Part shown: piece after piece, positions 46,426 through 59,004 of the stretch
Layout of the letters: the number at the start of each line of letters is the position of its first letter
Position numbering within the stretch: position 1 is the stretch's first letter
Source: Capsicum annuum
Taxonomy: Eukaryota > Streptophyta > Magnoliopsida > Solanales > Solanaceae
Assembly: GCF_002878395.1 (NCBI RefSeq)
Contig: NC_061120.1
Location: 113,959,212 to 114,023,211, forward strand
Reading direction: 5' to 3'
Length of the DNA stretch: 64,000 nt
Notes under the pieces: generated by a model
Databases searched by the model: none
Told to the model about the DNA's origin: nothing
Seen by the model: the letters and a program-made list of their open reading frames with translations, nothing else
Made by a program: the position numbers and the translations under genes

Positions 46426-46438
46426 AATAGGGGGAAAC
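46426..46438 (+). other. Polypurine tract
   Basis: AATAGGGGGAAAC directly before the TGAAAC LTR start, about 160 bp after the end of pol. Confidence 0.65.
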
Positions 46439-48284
46439 TGAAACACCTTAGACTTTGGCCTATGAAAATTTCCTGAGCTTTATGCTCACTACCTTTATTA
46501 TGACTTTAGCCCATGAGTCGTAGGGTGTCCTTAAGGGTTATTTGACCCATTCGTAAGGTGTCTAGTGGATGTTGTTAAGTTTCTGGCCTGGGTACTACTT
46601 GGGTACTTGAGTCGTGAAGACTCGTGATGAGTCATTAGGATGAGCCATAACAAAATCATATAAGCTATTGGCTTTGATTCTGCTTTGAGTATGAGTGGCT
46701 CACTTTGAGTTGTAAGGACTTGTTACTAGTCATAATTATTAAATCATAGAACCCTACGAGTCATAGGGTCATGTTACGATTTGATTTGTTGAGTCATAAG
46801 GATAATAGTGTTAGAGGTCCTGGAGACTTCCTTGTTACGACCAATGGTGATGAGTCGTAAGGTGATGTTACAAGTAGATGGATGACTTGTATCCAAAGAC
46901 GATGCTTTTCTAGCTTTTAAGTTGGGGGTACTTTAGACATTTATCACTTAAAACCCTTTAGACCCCACATCCATACAACTATTTTGGCATTCATTTAACA
47001 CTTTAATGGATTAAACATTCTCTCTAAATACTCTCATGAAAGTAAAGCGAGGGTTTTACCAATTTGGTCATCTAAGGGATCAAGGGTTGATTTTTTCCTT
47101 AAATCTTCTAGATTCAGGCATGCTACTCTTCCCTCATTGTTAATTTTTTAAAACCAAGCCGTTTAAGCATTGTTAATGGGTCATTGGCATGAGTTTTGAA
47201 ACAAGGTTTAAGGGTTTGGAATGATTATTGTTGAATAATTTTTTCCCATGGTTTCATAATAATTTTTCATTCTTTGATTAAGATTTTCACACATATGGGT
47301 CCATGGGAATAGTGATTCATCAAAAGGGTCATTGTTAACCCACAATTTTATGAGTTTTCCTTGATTTTTGCTTTGACAATGGTACATCCTTAGCCTGTTT
47401 TTGAAATTGTTAGTGAGAATAACCTTGTCACAAGTTTGAATTGTGTTTTGAACTAATACATGGGCATAAAATGGTTAATGAATGATAATTTATTTTATAA
47501 AGTCATTGATGGCTATAAATTGATTTAAATTGTTACCTTGTGGTTTGATTGTATAAATGGGTTTGAGTCCCAAATATTAAATTAATTTGATGACTTTGTT
47601 TGGACAATAGGTTTGAATTCCAATTGATGAAATTGTTGTTACGGCATATTATACGCTTGCAAGTGGGTTGGTATGATGATACCAACGGGGTGTCGATATG
47701 TAGAATATGTTAATAAATGATGATGCATATTAAATTTTTAAAATTGGGCTTAAAATCGGGATGTATAGATGGGCAGCGAAAGTGGATGTCTCAAAGGACT
47801 AACACAGGAAACCGCGCTAGCTGGTTCGTGTGTCTAAATGATTACGTGGTTCAATTCCCATGTATTGATATATGAATAGGAGGTTTGAATCCCTTATGCT
47901 GTATACATTGGTTCTTAAGTCACCTTGAATTATTTTGGGAGGTTCGAGTGCACTATAAAGGCATATACAGATATGGATATTCTTTGGTTCGTGCTGCTTC
48001 ACGTAGTGGGGCCCTTCCAGCTAGGAGAGAGTTTGGCCCATATAGCCTGTGGGTGCCTTGTTATATGACGGTTATGTTACACAACCTAGGTTAAGGTTTT
48101 TGAAGTTCATGCTAAGCCGTGTTCCCAACCCCAACATGTGACAATATATATGTATATGTATCTTATATGATATTATGCACTGAATGATGTATTGGGTTTG
48201 AAATATTATCATGGCATTAGTTTTCTCCTCTTATCCTAAATTACATGCTAGTGCTCCAACTAATAACCATCTTTGGATGCTATA
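46439..48284 (+). repeat. 3' chromovirus LTR, left part of an interrupted LTR
   Basis: Starts TGAAACACC. It carries the dispersed 'gagtcgtaagg' repeats, the 'ttttggcattcatttaac' landmark and the later 'gatgatacca' region. It is interrupted at 48284 by the third Athila-like element and continues at 56601-56972, giving an LTR of about 2.2 kb. The TATA box is mutated here ('ccatacaact' near 46969). Confidence 0.75.
48280..48284. repeat. Target site duplication, left (ctata)
   Basis: Partner ctgta at 56596-56600, 4 of 5 identical. Confidence 0.6.
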
Positions 48285-49919
48285 TGACAGCGTCTAAGTG
48301 CACATGCAAGTGTACGTGGTCTCACCAAGTAATACAGTGGCCTTAAATAAATGAAATATCGATCCCTCTGAGATTTATGCTGACAACTTATCCAATTCTA
48401 GTTCAACTATTGAGATAAAGTAACAAGAGAGTTTTAGAGTTGAAACTACAAGTAAAGTAACTTATGTACAAAAGTAATGACTTTAGACAATCAATGGATT
48501 GAGACCTAAGGTTAAGCCACTTCAAACAATCATACGATGCTTTGTTAGATTACTTATCTTGGTTATTTATTCGTAGGGTTTATCGCATGATCATGGTTTC
48601 CCAACCTCTAATTGTCTACCTAACTTGGACATTACAACTACATCGTTGAGCGAAGATGTAATAATCCAATTAAGTGCTTAAAGCTATCATCCTACATATC
48701 AACCAAGCAAGGTTTCTAGGTACATCTCTATCCTAGATGCAAATATAAATTCCTTATTTTATTAATGAATAAGAACCTTACTTTATCAATCCCCACATTC
48801 TATCTTCCTATCACCCCTCTCGAGATTACAAGGTCGATAATATGTATATTCTAAGGGTCGTGAATCCTCAAAATAGTTTAAACAAGGATGAACAAACAAC
48901 CAAAATATGATAATCAAATCAAACAAAATCAATTTAAAAAGATGGTAGTCATGTCCTTGTCCTTAACCCCAGAAAGAGGGCGTTTTGTCACTAATCAACA
49001 TAATCTTGATCCAAATACTTGAATAAAAAATCAAATCAATGAATGAACTAATTAAAAGATATAAAAACCCTAAAATTCATCTTGATCGGCCTCCAAAAGC
49101 TCCCAAAGACGTCCAAAGTGATTAGAATAAGTTATAAAGTGTTCTATTAATAGTTGAGGACTTTAAGCCATGTATGGGGAGATGTCCATGGAACGTTGGA
49201 TATCTCGTGGGAATATTGGAATGATACCATGTATATCTCATGGAATAAGGGGCCCGGTTCATTGCAAATCATGTGGGAAGAGATCCGTGATGTGGCCAAT
49301 TTGTGTAGGCTTACTGAAATGTGCCTTTTGACGCCTAATTTTGTCTAAATGTTTCTCCTTCCATCCCTTGACTTGTGGTGTTGTTTCCACTCGATTTACA
49401 ATTTATATTTTATCAATATATCAAAATAATCAACTCCATCCTAACAGATCAAATACAAAATATTAGAGCTCAAAAGAACTTTTTACCAACATTCACAACA
49501 ATTAACTAAAAACACGAGCTAAGACTAGGCTTGCCCACATTGATCTACAACTTATGGTTTTGACTCTTGGATTAATCCAATTAAAATTTGAACATTATAA
49601 ACATGTTTTTCCATCTATAATTTCACAATAATAGCCTTAGTAATTAATTACACCCACTAGAATCCATTGAAAACAACTAGAACAACACCTACCTCAAGCT
49701 AGTCAAAGTAGTTTTTTCGTCTAGACTCTAAATGATCCTTTTAAACCCCAACTTGTTTGAAAACTTATTTAAACATTCTAAACACATACTTAAGGACTTA
49801 AATTCTTATTTACATCATCATTAATGCATAAATCACGCGAATTGTCCTTAAAACAAGGCTAAATAGGCTAGGATAACAACACTAGAGTGCATAAATACAC
49901 CCAACATCACTACCCCACA
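48285..49919 (-). repeat. 3' LTR of third Athila-like element
   Basis: 1635 bp, TGACAG...CATCA on the plus strand, next to the PPT ('ctaccccacactt'). It shares 'agaataagt', 'gttgaggact' and 'taagccatgtatgg' with 54967-56595. Confidence 0.85.
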
Positions 49920-50683
49920 CTTAAAGCTTTGTTCGTCCTTGAACAACTCTTTAATATGAGAATCATAGGCTGAGGAGACTCTACATTTCTACTACATTCA
50001 AGACACTCATACTAGTTCTATGACGCTATATAGAATGAAAGTTTTTCGCTGGTCATGTTACATACACAACTGAAAGCTCAAGAATACTACTTCAAAACAT
50101 CCTAGACGTAGGAATTGACTTACCTAGTTGGAAAACTCATGCATATCGTTCAATCTAAGACATCATAAAAATCACCCACATTCATCAAACATATGCCCTC
50201 ACAATAAGAGAGTTACCCATAATCACTCACCTAAATTAAATTTATAAAAGAATCAAGTTACACTCACTCTTAAAAGGAATTCACCAGTTACACATAATGA
50301 ACCATAGGATTGACCTTAGTGTAGTACTCCACTATTATCAGAATGATGAAGATTAGGATTAAATATGTCTTTAATAGTTGTAATGTAGGTAAAGGGATGG
50401 GTATAAACTATTTTTTCCAAGAATGTGACAATCTTCTCTAAGTGCTTTAATACATCACATTACACAATTAAGATACCTTTAACTACCAAATTACACCACT
50501 TTTGTCTACAGAATTCTTTTTTTGACCCATCTCATTAAGGTCATTCACATACATTATGGTGGGAGAATTGTCTATTCACAACTTATTCAATTTGAACAAT
50601 TATTTTTCTTTACTTTACATTACACAAATCCCAACCACAAACATATCATTTTTTGAACACCAATGGCTATTACTTAGGGGCTT
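49920..50683 (-). other. Non-coding tail remnant of third Athila-like element
   Basis: Colinear with 14739-15512 and 19463-20232, then stops at 'acttaggggctt' where LINE sequence begins. The hairpin motif region is absent. Confidence 0.7.
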
Positions 50684-53087
50684 AAACCCAGAGCACCGGA
50701 TATTTTGTAGAGAAAATAAAATAGAATTTATGACTTGTAACATCCCTACATAAGATAGAAGTCTTATGGCTACTTCTCTGATTTTGTCTGTAATCTTCAA
50801 GCATAACTGATGACATTAAACTTTGTTCCTTATCTTGGGCGACAAAGGTAATCCTAAGTATCTTATTAGGAAAGACCCTAAAGTAAAACTAGTTATCTGT
50901 AAAACTTCCCTTTATGTGGTATCCTTAACTCCAGCTAAATATATGTTGGATTTATCTGTGTTTGCCTCCAAACCAGTCACCAGGTAAAAATGTCCTAAAG
51001 CTTCCATTACTCTTTTAACATATGCCACATTTCATTTGCAGAAGACCATAAGGTCATCTACAAACATAAGGTGTGTCAATCCTTAGCCTTTACACATTGG
51101 GTGGTATCCAAAATTAGGTAATCTGCTAATTTGTTGTAGTACTTGAGATATATATTTTATTACCATGACAAATAGTAAAGAGGAGATAGGGTCCCCTTGG
51201 CTCAAACCCCTCTTTTCTTCAAAGTAACCATGAGTTCACCTTTTACTTTCATTGAAATCTTTTTTATTGTAATACATACCATTATCATCTTCAAAAATTT
51301 TGGTGGAAATCCATATCCATATAAGATCTCTTCAACAAATTCCCACTTTACCATGTCATAAGCTTTTTTTCAAATCTATCTTCATTAAGTATCTTGCAGA
51401 TGTTTTTCTATTATAATGTCTCAAAATGGCATGGCACGTTAGAACATCGTCTACTAAAGAACTTTCCTGTACAAAGTCACCCTGAGAGTTATTGATCTGT
51501 TAAGGTAATACTACCTTAAGTATTATACACAGGAACTTGGAAATACATTTGTAGAGTAAATTACAGCAAGAAATTGGTCTAAATTGACCTACATTTGCTA
51601 GTTTAGTAACCTTGGGGATCAACATAATAACTGTGGCATTAAGTTGCTTTAACATTTTCCCATTCTCCAAGTATTCTAGTATTACATTAGTTACCTATTC
51701 TCCTGTTATTTTCCAAGACTCCTTGAAGAAACCACTCCCAAATCCATCCGGTCCTAGGCTATTATTATGGCTAACACTCATCATAGCTAGCTTTACTTCT
51801 TCCCTGGTAAACTCTTTTAGCAAGATCAATTATTGTTCAACTGTTAACGAATGACCTCCCTTGAAAAATTCTAAAGATACCTTCCTTCTTGCGCCTCCAG
51901 GTTTACCTAATATTTTCTGATAAAACTACACAAATATATCACCAATCTTCTTAGGTTCATGCTTCCATTGCCCCAGCTCATCCTATAACTAATTTACATC
52001 CATCATCAGCTTTCTTTGTTTAATAATAGAGTGAAGATATTGGGTGTTGTCATCACCAATCTTGATCCATGTAGCTTTACTGCTTTGTTACAAAGTTACC
52101 TCAAATATGTAATTTAGCCGTTTGAAATCCCCACTAGCAGTTCTTTCTTTCATTTGCAAAGTGATATTTAGAGGGTCTTTTTATAACTTTGCCTGGATAA
52201 GTTTCATTTCCTCTCTTGCTTTCTTTGCATCAGTTATGATATTCCTGAAATATTCTATATGAAACTCTCTCAATTTATACTTAAGCTTTTTTAGTTTCTG
52301 CACAACACTATACATACTAAATCCTTAAATCTATCATCCCAAATTCTTTTCACCACTATTTCAAATGAAGGATGTTTACTCCACATATTATAATATCTAA
52401 AAGCTCTATTTTCTTTTTGTAAACCCTACATTGAGACATGGATTGGACTATGATCACTCACTCTTTTGGGAAGAAAGTGGACACCATATGTTGGCATCTC
52501 ATCGACCCATTCCCCATTAATAAAACACCAATCTATTTTAGAAAAGGTTATACCATTTTCATGGTTGTCATTCCAAGTATACTTTTACCCTGAACCTACT
52601 AATTCTGTCAACTTGCAGGTGTCAAGGCATTCCTGAAACTCTTTTATTTCTGCAAATATCACCATAATCCCTCCTAGTCTATATTCCAGATGCAGCACTG
52701 GATTAAAAAACCCTAGAACTATCTAAGGCCCCTTCATGCCACCTCCAGTAGTAATTAGATAGTCCCACAACTCCTTTCTTTCCTGTTTTTTACTGTACCC
52801 ATATACCACTGTTATTTTGAGCTCCAATTGTAAAGAAATATATTTCACATAGCAAGTAATTTCCTGTGCAGTTGCATCAAATATATCCACTTCGTATTGA
52901 TCTACCCGCCAAACTAGCCAAATTCTACCATTAAGGGGGAATTGATGATTAGCATAGGATCTCCACCCCCTAAATATTTTATCAGTCACCTTACTTAGTT
53001 TGCTACTTTTAGTTTGGTCTCCGCTAAACAAATTAAACCAGCTCCCACATTCAGGCCTCGTACATTCCACGAGAGTATGTTAACCAT
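50684..53087 (-). pseudogene. LINE ORF2: endonuclease and reverse transcriptase
   Basis: The ATG at 53087 gives 'MVNILSWNVRGL', the endonuclease start. 52723-53070 includes 'NGRIWLVWRVDQ' and 'ITVVYGYSKKQERKELWDYL', typical of plant L1 endonuclease. The RT has 'LGPDGFGSGFFKESW' (about 51712-51760), 'KFRPIS'-like, 'LMKIDLKK' followed by a +1 slip in an A run (about 51364-51372), 'YDMVKWEF', and the catalytic F-V-D-D at 51053-51064. It ends at 'VINSILFSLQN' near 50700, before the C-terminal part. There are many stops. Confidence 0.8.
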
Positions 53088-53118
53088 CCCTTGAAGGGAT
53101 AGCTGGAGACCCTACAAA

Positions 53119-53190
53119 TTTACTAACACCTCCAATTTTTTGTTGCTCCAGAATTTTACTAACACCTCCAGCTTTCTATTGTTCCAATAG
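53119..53190 (-). repeat. 36-bp tandem duplication between LINE ORFs
   Basis: 'tttactaacacctcca' starts at 53119 and again at 53155, each followed by a related 20-bp stretch ending near 'tgttccaa' or 'tgctcca'. Located between ORF1 and ORF2. Confidence 0.6.
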
Positions 53191-53265
53191 TTTGAAATTA
53201 TTTCCCACCCTTACTATATCTTATTCCCCTATTTTAGCTACAACAGGTCTCTTAGGTTGTGACCA

Positions 53266-54451
53266 TTAAGTGTCCTTAGTTCTATCTCCCCATACTGGGA
53301 GTACGCTACTTCCACCGTGTGTTATATCCTTTCTAGCCTCTCCATTTTCGTTAGATTTCTTATCCTTACTAGATGCAGCCATATTTTCTCCCTCTTCTAC
53401 ATCAGATTCACTCTCACTATTATTAAGAGCTACATTCCTACCCTGTTCCTTAGGTAATAATTTTCTACAATTCTGCTTTTCATGCCTATATTTGTGGCAA
53501 TGAGAATAGGTAGTAGGCATCCAGTCATAGGTCACAACTTGTGTAATTGCAATACCTCTTTTATTCTTAAACTTGATCTCATCAAGAAGTTTAGCTCCTA
53601 CCTTTACCTCGACCAGCAACCTTGTAAAATTGAGGCCAAACTTCTTCTTTGTTGGTTTATCAACCCCTAGAGGTTTCCTCACCAAGCTTCCAATTTTGCC
53701 TTAACATCTCATACTCCAATATTTTAAGTCCAATCCTGGAAGTTTAATCCATATAGGAACATTCAGCAGCTCATCTTTGGAAAATTCTATCTCTGGTGTC
53801 CATTCTTTCACGATTAGGGGCTTGTTATCGATGTGGTAGATTCCACCATGTATAACATCATTTTTTTCCCCTGATCATAATCAAACCTTTTTAATACTAT
53901 TCTATTATTCATAATTGCAATCTTATTAATCCCATACTTCCTTCAAATCTTCTATATATATCCATTTAATACTACAAATGAAGGATGACACCCCATACAT
54001 AGCACACCACTGAATTTCTCCATAATTCAACTTCTAAATTTATATCATCCACCTCAATTTCTCTAATGAATTCAACCCCAATACACTTAGGAGCAATAAA
54101 TTTTAGCTTAAATCCCACATATGTGATTTTCGTTATATAAAATTTCTCCCAAATTAGTGTCGCATTAGCTTTCTTACCTGTATTCTATTGTTCAACATCA
54201 TCTGCCCATGATGTTCCCTCTCACATCTGAGAGTTCCATTCCATAACTTGGTTTTTCAATGGTGTCTCATTTCTTGCAATATTTACTCCTGTTTTATCCA
54301 CAAGTGGTGACCCAATTGGTGGTATAGAGCTTTCACCTACTGTCTTATCAAATGATTTCCTCACTGTAACCACCACCTTACCTCCCTTTACCAGTATGAT
54401 TTCCTAATTTTGTATTGCCATTGAGGTCACTCTCTTTGCTCTCCTTCCCAT
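53266..54451 (-). pseudogene. LINE ORF1: nucleic-acid binding protein
   Basis: The likely start ATG at 54451 reads 'MGRRAKRVTSMAI'. 'SWADDVEQ' lies near 54195-54220. 'KDELLNVPIWIKLPGLDLKYW' lies near 53715-53780, the DUF4283-type domain of plant LINE ORF1. 53266-53685 is open for 139 codons with 'NFTRLLVEVKVGAKLLDEI' and a CCHC-like finger 'SHCHKYRHEKQNCRK', in which the first Cys is replaced by Ser. An acidic, Ser-rich tail follows. Stops and a shift occur between the start and 53685. Confidence 0.75.
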
Positions 54452-54480
54452 GGTTAGCAAATGTTAGCAAAATATGCGTC

Positions 54481-54942
54481 GAGAGAGTTTTTGGTAAATT
54501 TTTCTCTTGAAGTTGTTTCTTCTGGTATCTCGTGAACCTATTCAACAAATTTAGTTTTCGAGTACTCAAACTTCCTTGAGTTATCAACAACTTTAACTAC
54601 AACCGGTTAGGGAGTCAACTCTATATCAAACTCTTTAGTTGTAATTTGAGAATTGCTCTCAAACATGACTAAATTAGGATTATCTCCACACATATCTATG
54701 GAGTGATACATATTTCCACAAACCATACTCCAACTTGTGGTCTGCTGCACAGGTCAGAAACAAGAAGGGACCCTCCAAACACTTGCATTAAAACCTAGAC
54801 AAAAAGCCTGGTAGTGGGGTCCTCCACAAAAATGATAAAAATTATCATACATCAAAAACCATATATCCCAGACTTACATGTCAAGATGTGTGATAAAAAT
54901 AAAAGAAACTAAAAAAAATAAAACAAACTAAACTATGTAAAA
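54481..54942 (-). pseudogene. Gag remnant of third Athila-like element
   Basis: The plus-strand text 'tttcgagtactcaaacttcct' near 54556 matches the inner element at 22083-22103 (gag C-terminal part on the minus strand). The remaining sequence toward the LTR is too decayed to translate. Confidence 0.5.
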
Positions 54943-54966
54943 CTCAATATTACAGTGCAAAAAACT

Positions 54967-56595
54967 TGACAGCGCCTAATCGCACACACAAGTGTACATA
55001 GTCTCACCAAGTAATATAGTTTCCTTAAGTAAATCCAAATATCAATCCCTCAGAGACATGTGTTGACAACTTATAAAATTCTAGTTCAACTATAGAGATA
55101 AAGTAACCAAGAGAATTTTAGAGTTGGAAACTAAAAGTAAAGTAACTAATGCGTAAAAGTAATGACTTTGGACATTTGATGGATAGAGACCCATGGTTAA
55201 GGAACTTCAAACAATCATACTATGCTATTGAGCATCATTCATTATATTTATTATCTTGGATATTTATTAGTAGGGTTAATCGCATGATCATGGTCTCTCG
55301 GCCTCTAATCGTCTACCTAACTTGGACATAATTGAATGGGGAAATAATAATCCAATTAAGTGCTTAAATCTATCATATTACATATGAACCAAACAATGCT
55401 TATAGGTATATTCCTGCCTTAGATGCTAATTCAAATTCCTTATTTTATAAATGAATAAGAACCTTGTTGTATTTATCCCCACGTTCTATCTTTCTATCCC
55501 CCCCCCCCCAGATTACAAATTCGACAATATGTATATTATAAGGGCTGCAAATAGTCAAAATACATTAAAAAAAGGATGAAAAAACAACAAAATTTATATA
55601 GGAAAATCAAACAAAATCAATTCAAAATGATAGTAGCCACGTTCTCGGCTTTGACCTCGAAAAGGGGGCGTTTAGCCACTAATCAACATAATAATGATCC
55701 AAATACTTGAATATATAATAAAATTAATTCATAAAATAAATAAAAGATATAAAACCCCTAAAAATCATGTTGATAAACCTCTAAAAACTCCCAAAAATGT
55801 CCAAAGTGATTAGAATAATGTACAAAGTGTTCTATTTATAGTTGAGGACTTAAGCCATGTATGGAGAGAGGTGCACGGTATGTTGGATATTACATGTGAA
55901 TATTTGCACATAGAGGTGCATAAATTTTGGAATAAGGGGTGTTGGGAATTGAAAATCACATGATAAGAGCTCCACGACGTGGCCAATTCACATAGTCTCA
56001 CTGGAATGTGCCTCTTGATGCCTAATTTTGTCTAACTGTTTCTCCTTCAATCCCTTGCCTCGTGGTGTTGTTTCCACTAAAGTTACAGCTTGTGTTTCAT
56101 CAATATATAACCTTAATGAAATCACCAAGAATCCTACATGATCAAATGCACAGTATTAGAGCTCAAAATAACACAACACGCACAACGATTACTAAAAACA
56201 GGAACTAAGACTAGGCTTGGCCACATTAATATACAACTTATAGTTTTGACTCTTGGATTAATCAAATTTAACATTGAAAATTATAAACAATTTTGTACAT
56301 ATATAATTACACAATAATTGCCTTAGAAATTCACTACACCCACTAGAATCCATCGAAAACATCTAGAAAAACTCCTATCTTAAGCTAGTCAAGCTAGATT
56401 TCTCATCTAGACTCTAAATTATCCTTTTAAGTAGAAACTTGTTCAAAAATACCTTTAAACATTATAAACACATACTTTAACACTTAAATTATTATTTTCA
56501 TCATCATTAACGCATAAATCAGAAGAATTATCCTTAAAACAAGGCTAAATTGGCTAGGATAACAACACTAGAGTGCATAAATACACCTAACATCA
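54967..56595 (-). repeat. 5' LTR of third Athila-like element
   Basis: 1629 bp, pairs with 48285-49919. TATA box CTATAAATAG on the minus strand at 55832-55841. Holds a run of 12 C at 55498-55509. The PBS side (54943-54961) keeps only 'cagtgcaaaaaactt'. Confidence 0.85.
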
Positions 56596-56600
56596 CTGTA
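56596..56600. repeat. Target site duplication, right (ctgta)
   Basis: Partner of 48280-48284. Confidence 0.6.
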
Positions 56601-56972
56601 TCCCCATGTGATGTAGGAACTGAACATACTTCCACATCTTGTGCTCAGTGAATTAGATTTGGGATCATCTAGCGAGTCATATTAAAGTAGTGAGCTCCCA
56701 TCCTTCGGAAGACCTCATTTCATGTTGTGGTTTCCTTTTTATGAGTGGACTATCTCTTTGGATTTTGGTAATGAACAGTTATCTGGTTATCAGTGGTTGG
56801 CATAGACATATCATGAGCTATCATAAGTTCTATTATATATTATGTTGTAATATGTTAAGATTCATCTGACATTTGGGGATGTTATGTTGGTTCAGTTAGG
56901 CAAAATTGGTGATCTTCATTCCATGTGGGACTTGAGATACCCGTCATGGCCAAACCCTAGTTTGGGTCATGA
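56601..56972 (+). repeat. Chromovirus LTR, right part
   Basis: Resumes 'tccccatgtgatgtagg', completing the host phrase cut at 48284 (compare 45216-45236), and continues to the LTR end 'ctagtttgggtcatga'. Confidence 0.65.
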
Positions 56973-57357
56973 AATACCTAATCCACTTAGGCCAAATTCA
57001 TGATCATTCCCCCTATTCTTGATTCATCGACTATAACTCACCTTAAACCTACTAATTTTATGGTTACATTAGTTAATTAATGGCATGCAAGAGCAAATTA
57101 ATGATTAAGAACTAAATCTGATAGGTTTTATACCTAATTTACTCCCTTGTACTTTAAAATTCATAAATTCAAGCTTAAACACTCCCCTAAAATCCATAAA
57201 CTTAATTGATCAAAAAACTAGTTAATGGGACATGAGATACTTATATTTATTAAGAAAATTGATGGAATAAAGTAGAAAATCTCCCTAATTGCCAATTCCC
57301 TACCCAAAAACAATTTTAGAATAATAAATTTATTTTTGAGATATATATATTTACAAA
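56973..57357. other. Unassigned AT-rich spacer
   Basis: About 385 bp with no similarity I can recognise to anything else in the window and no coding frame. It may be the original flank of the chromovirus array or a fragment of another repeat. Confidence 0.4.
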
Positions 57358-57931
57358 GATTATCTTATCCTTATTCATGAGTACATGCTAGCGTTCACCC
57401 ATAAACCATCTTTGGGCTCTATATCCCCTACGACATAGGACCAGACCATACTATGTCTCCTACACAGGGACTTTGATTTAGGGATAGCTTTGGGTCAGAC
57501 TGTAGTGGTAGGCTTCCATACTCCAATAGACTCTATTTCATGCTATAGACTTTGTTACATTATTTTTGTTTCTTGGACTTTGATTTTTCTATGGTCGGGG
57601 AAATGTCCCCACCAGATGTTCTTGATTTTTGGATTGAGGATTTGTGTGACTACTACAGGGACGGGAGGTATCCGTGGTGGTGTCAGCCTTGGTATTGATA
57701 TTGGCACTGGGGATGGCACCGGTTGGGTATTTTTTTTTGATATTTGGCTAGTAATGATTATGAACTTCTTTCAATATCTTTCAATTAATTTTGATACATC
57801 TTTTTATATGTTTAGAATTCATATAACATAGGTTGTAGGGTGGTTATGGTTGAGTCTTGGGGGTGGTATCCAATCCTAATTAGGCTTGAGGTACCCTACA
57901 TAACTAGGCAGTGGTTTGGGTCCTATCAGAT
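57358..57931 (+). repeat. Chromovirus LTR 3' part (unit 3)
   Basis: Follows the LTR from 'atgagtacatgctagcg' through 'actccaatagactctatttc' and 'ctactacagggacggg' to 'gggtcctatca'. The 5' half is missing. The 113-codon frame at 57490-57831 is the same incidental LTR frame as 45212-45511. Confidence 0.7.
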
Positions 57932-57943
57932 TGGTATCAAAGC
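57932..57943 (+). other. Primer binding site, tRNA-iMet type
   Basis: TGGTATCAAAGC, one change from TGGTATCAGAGC. Confidence 0.65.
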
Positions 57944-58139
57944 CCTATATTCATGGTCAATTAGGATTCCACAAAGTTGTGTCAAGTAGAGTGTCTCTTA
58001 AGGGTGTGTAGCATGCTACACCAATAAGGGAGAGGCTACAAGGCACTTAGGAATATTTCTCTTTCTTGTGTTCTATTTTCAAGCTGTAGAGTCTATGTCC
58101 TAAAATCTTATCTAATTCTTGATTATTTACTTATCAAAT

Positions 58140-58813
58140 ATACCTCCTCGATGATATAAATCTCATGGAAGCTTCTCTATCCCACTCGAGGACAATATTG
58201 ATAGGACACATTCTATTTATGGGGTCAAGACCTAGTCTAATGGTCCAATTCCTAGTTTTCCTCCTAGAGGCCCATCAATTCCCTCTAGTCCTTCTTAAAC
58301 TACTCAGGCTGAGGTGACGAATGTGGAGTTTTGCCAGTCTATAAATATATTAGAACATTTAGCATATTCTAAGTATGTGTGTGGAATTCCTGTTACTCCA
58401 TCTTCAGAGGCCATAAGGGTTTGCTAATTTTTTAGGATAAACCCTTCAACCTTTACTGGTGTTAATTTTGAGGAGGATCCTTAAGGTTTTCTGGATAAGA
58501 TCGATAAGAGTTTTTGTGTTATGCATGTCACTAATGTGGAGTGGCTGGAGTTTACTACATACCAATTAAAGGATGTGGCATACCAATGGTAAGAGGAATT
58601 GGATAAGTCAAGGGGTGATGACGCTAAGTCATCTCTGTTGGAGGATTTTTCTAATACTTTTCTAGATCGCTTCTTTCGTCGGGAGTTGAGGGAAGCAAAG
58701 GTAGAAGAGTTTGCTAATCTGAAGCAATGCAAGATGTCATTCAAGGAGTATGCCTTGATGTTTCACCATTTATTTCAAGATGCTCTGGATATGGTTTCTA
58801 GCGTGAGGGCTAG
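58140..58813 (+). pseudogene. Chromovirus Gag remnant (unit 3), cut by an insertion
   Basis: The start codon is ATA instead of ATG ('IPPR'). 'FFRINPSTFTGVNFEEDP' is at 58431-58484. 'YQLKDVAYQW' at 58560-58590 keeps the Trp. 58599-58810 reads 'LLEDFSNTFLDRFFRRELREAKVEEFANLKQCKMSFKEYAL' across the gag core. It ends at 58813, where a new LTR starts. It is better preserved than the gag of units 1 and 2. Confidence 0.75.
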
Positions 58814-59004
58814 TGTAACACCCTATATTCTGCGTGTACTAGTTCTACTTATGTGGAACTTGATTTAGACTTATGGGATAGGTTATGGGATAATTTAAGG
58901 CCCCAAACTAAGTAAAATAATTGTTGAATAGAATGAGCACCCCAATTCCCAATTAGTCACAAAAGCCCAATATGTTAAAGACCCATTTTAGACTTAAATA
59001 AAGC

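Larger units (their letters stand above)
50684..54480 (-). mobile_element. LINE (L1-like non-LTR element), 3'-truncated
   Basis: Minus strand. ORF1 remnant (53266-54451) and ORF2 remnant (50684-53087) are in the expected order. The 5' part, including the ORF1 start, is present, but the 3' end of ORF2, the 3' UTR and poly-A are missing. This is the opposite of usual LINE truncation and points to a later deletion that also removed part of the surrounding Athila-like element. Confidence 0.8.
48285..56595 (-). mobile_element. Third Athila-like element, with LINE insert
   Basis: Minus-strand, with 3' LTR 48285-49919, PPT and tail to 50683, LINE 50684-54480, gag remnant 54481-54942, a nearly erased PBS (54943-54961) and 5' LTR 54967-56595. 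The internal region between the LTRs, apart from the LINE, is only about 1.25 kb. Protease and most of gag and tail are gone. The LTR pair is of a different subtype from both pairs at 13081-27977. Confidence 0.8.

Noticed and set aside
55498..55509. C12 run as a functional site
   Set aside because: A homopolymer inside an LTR where the partner has 'cccctctc'; probably slippage or a sequencing artefact.
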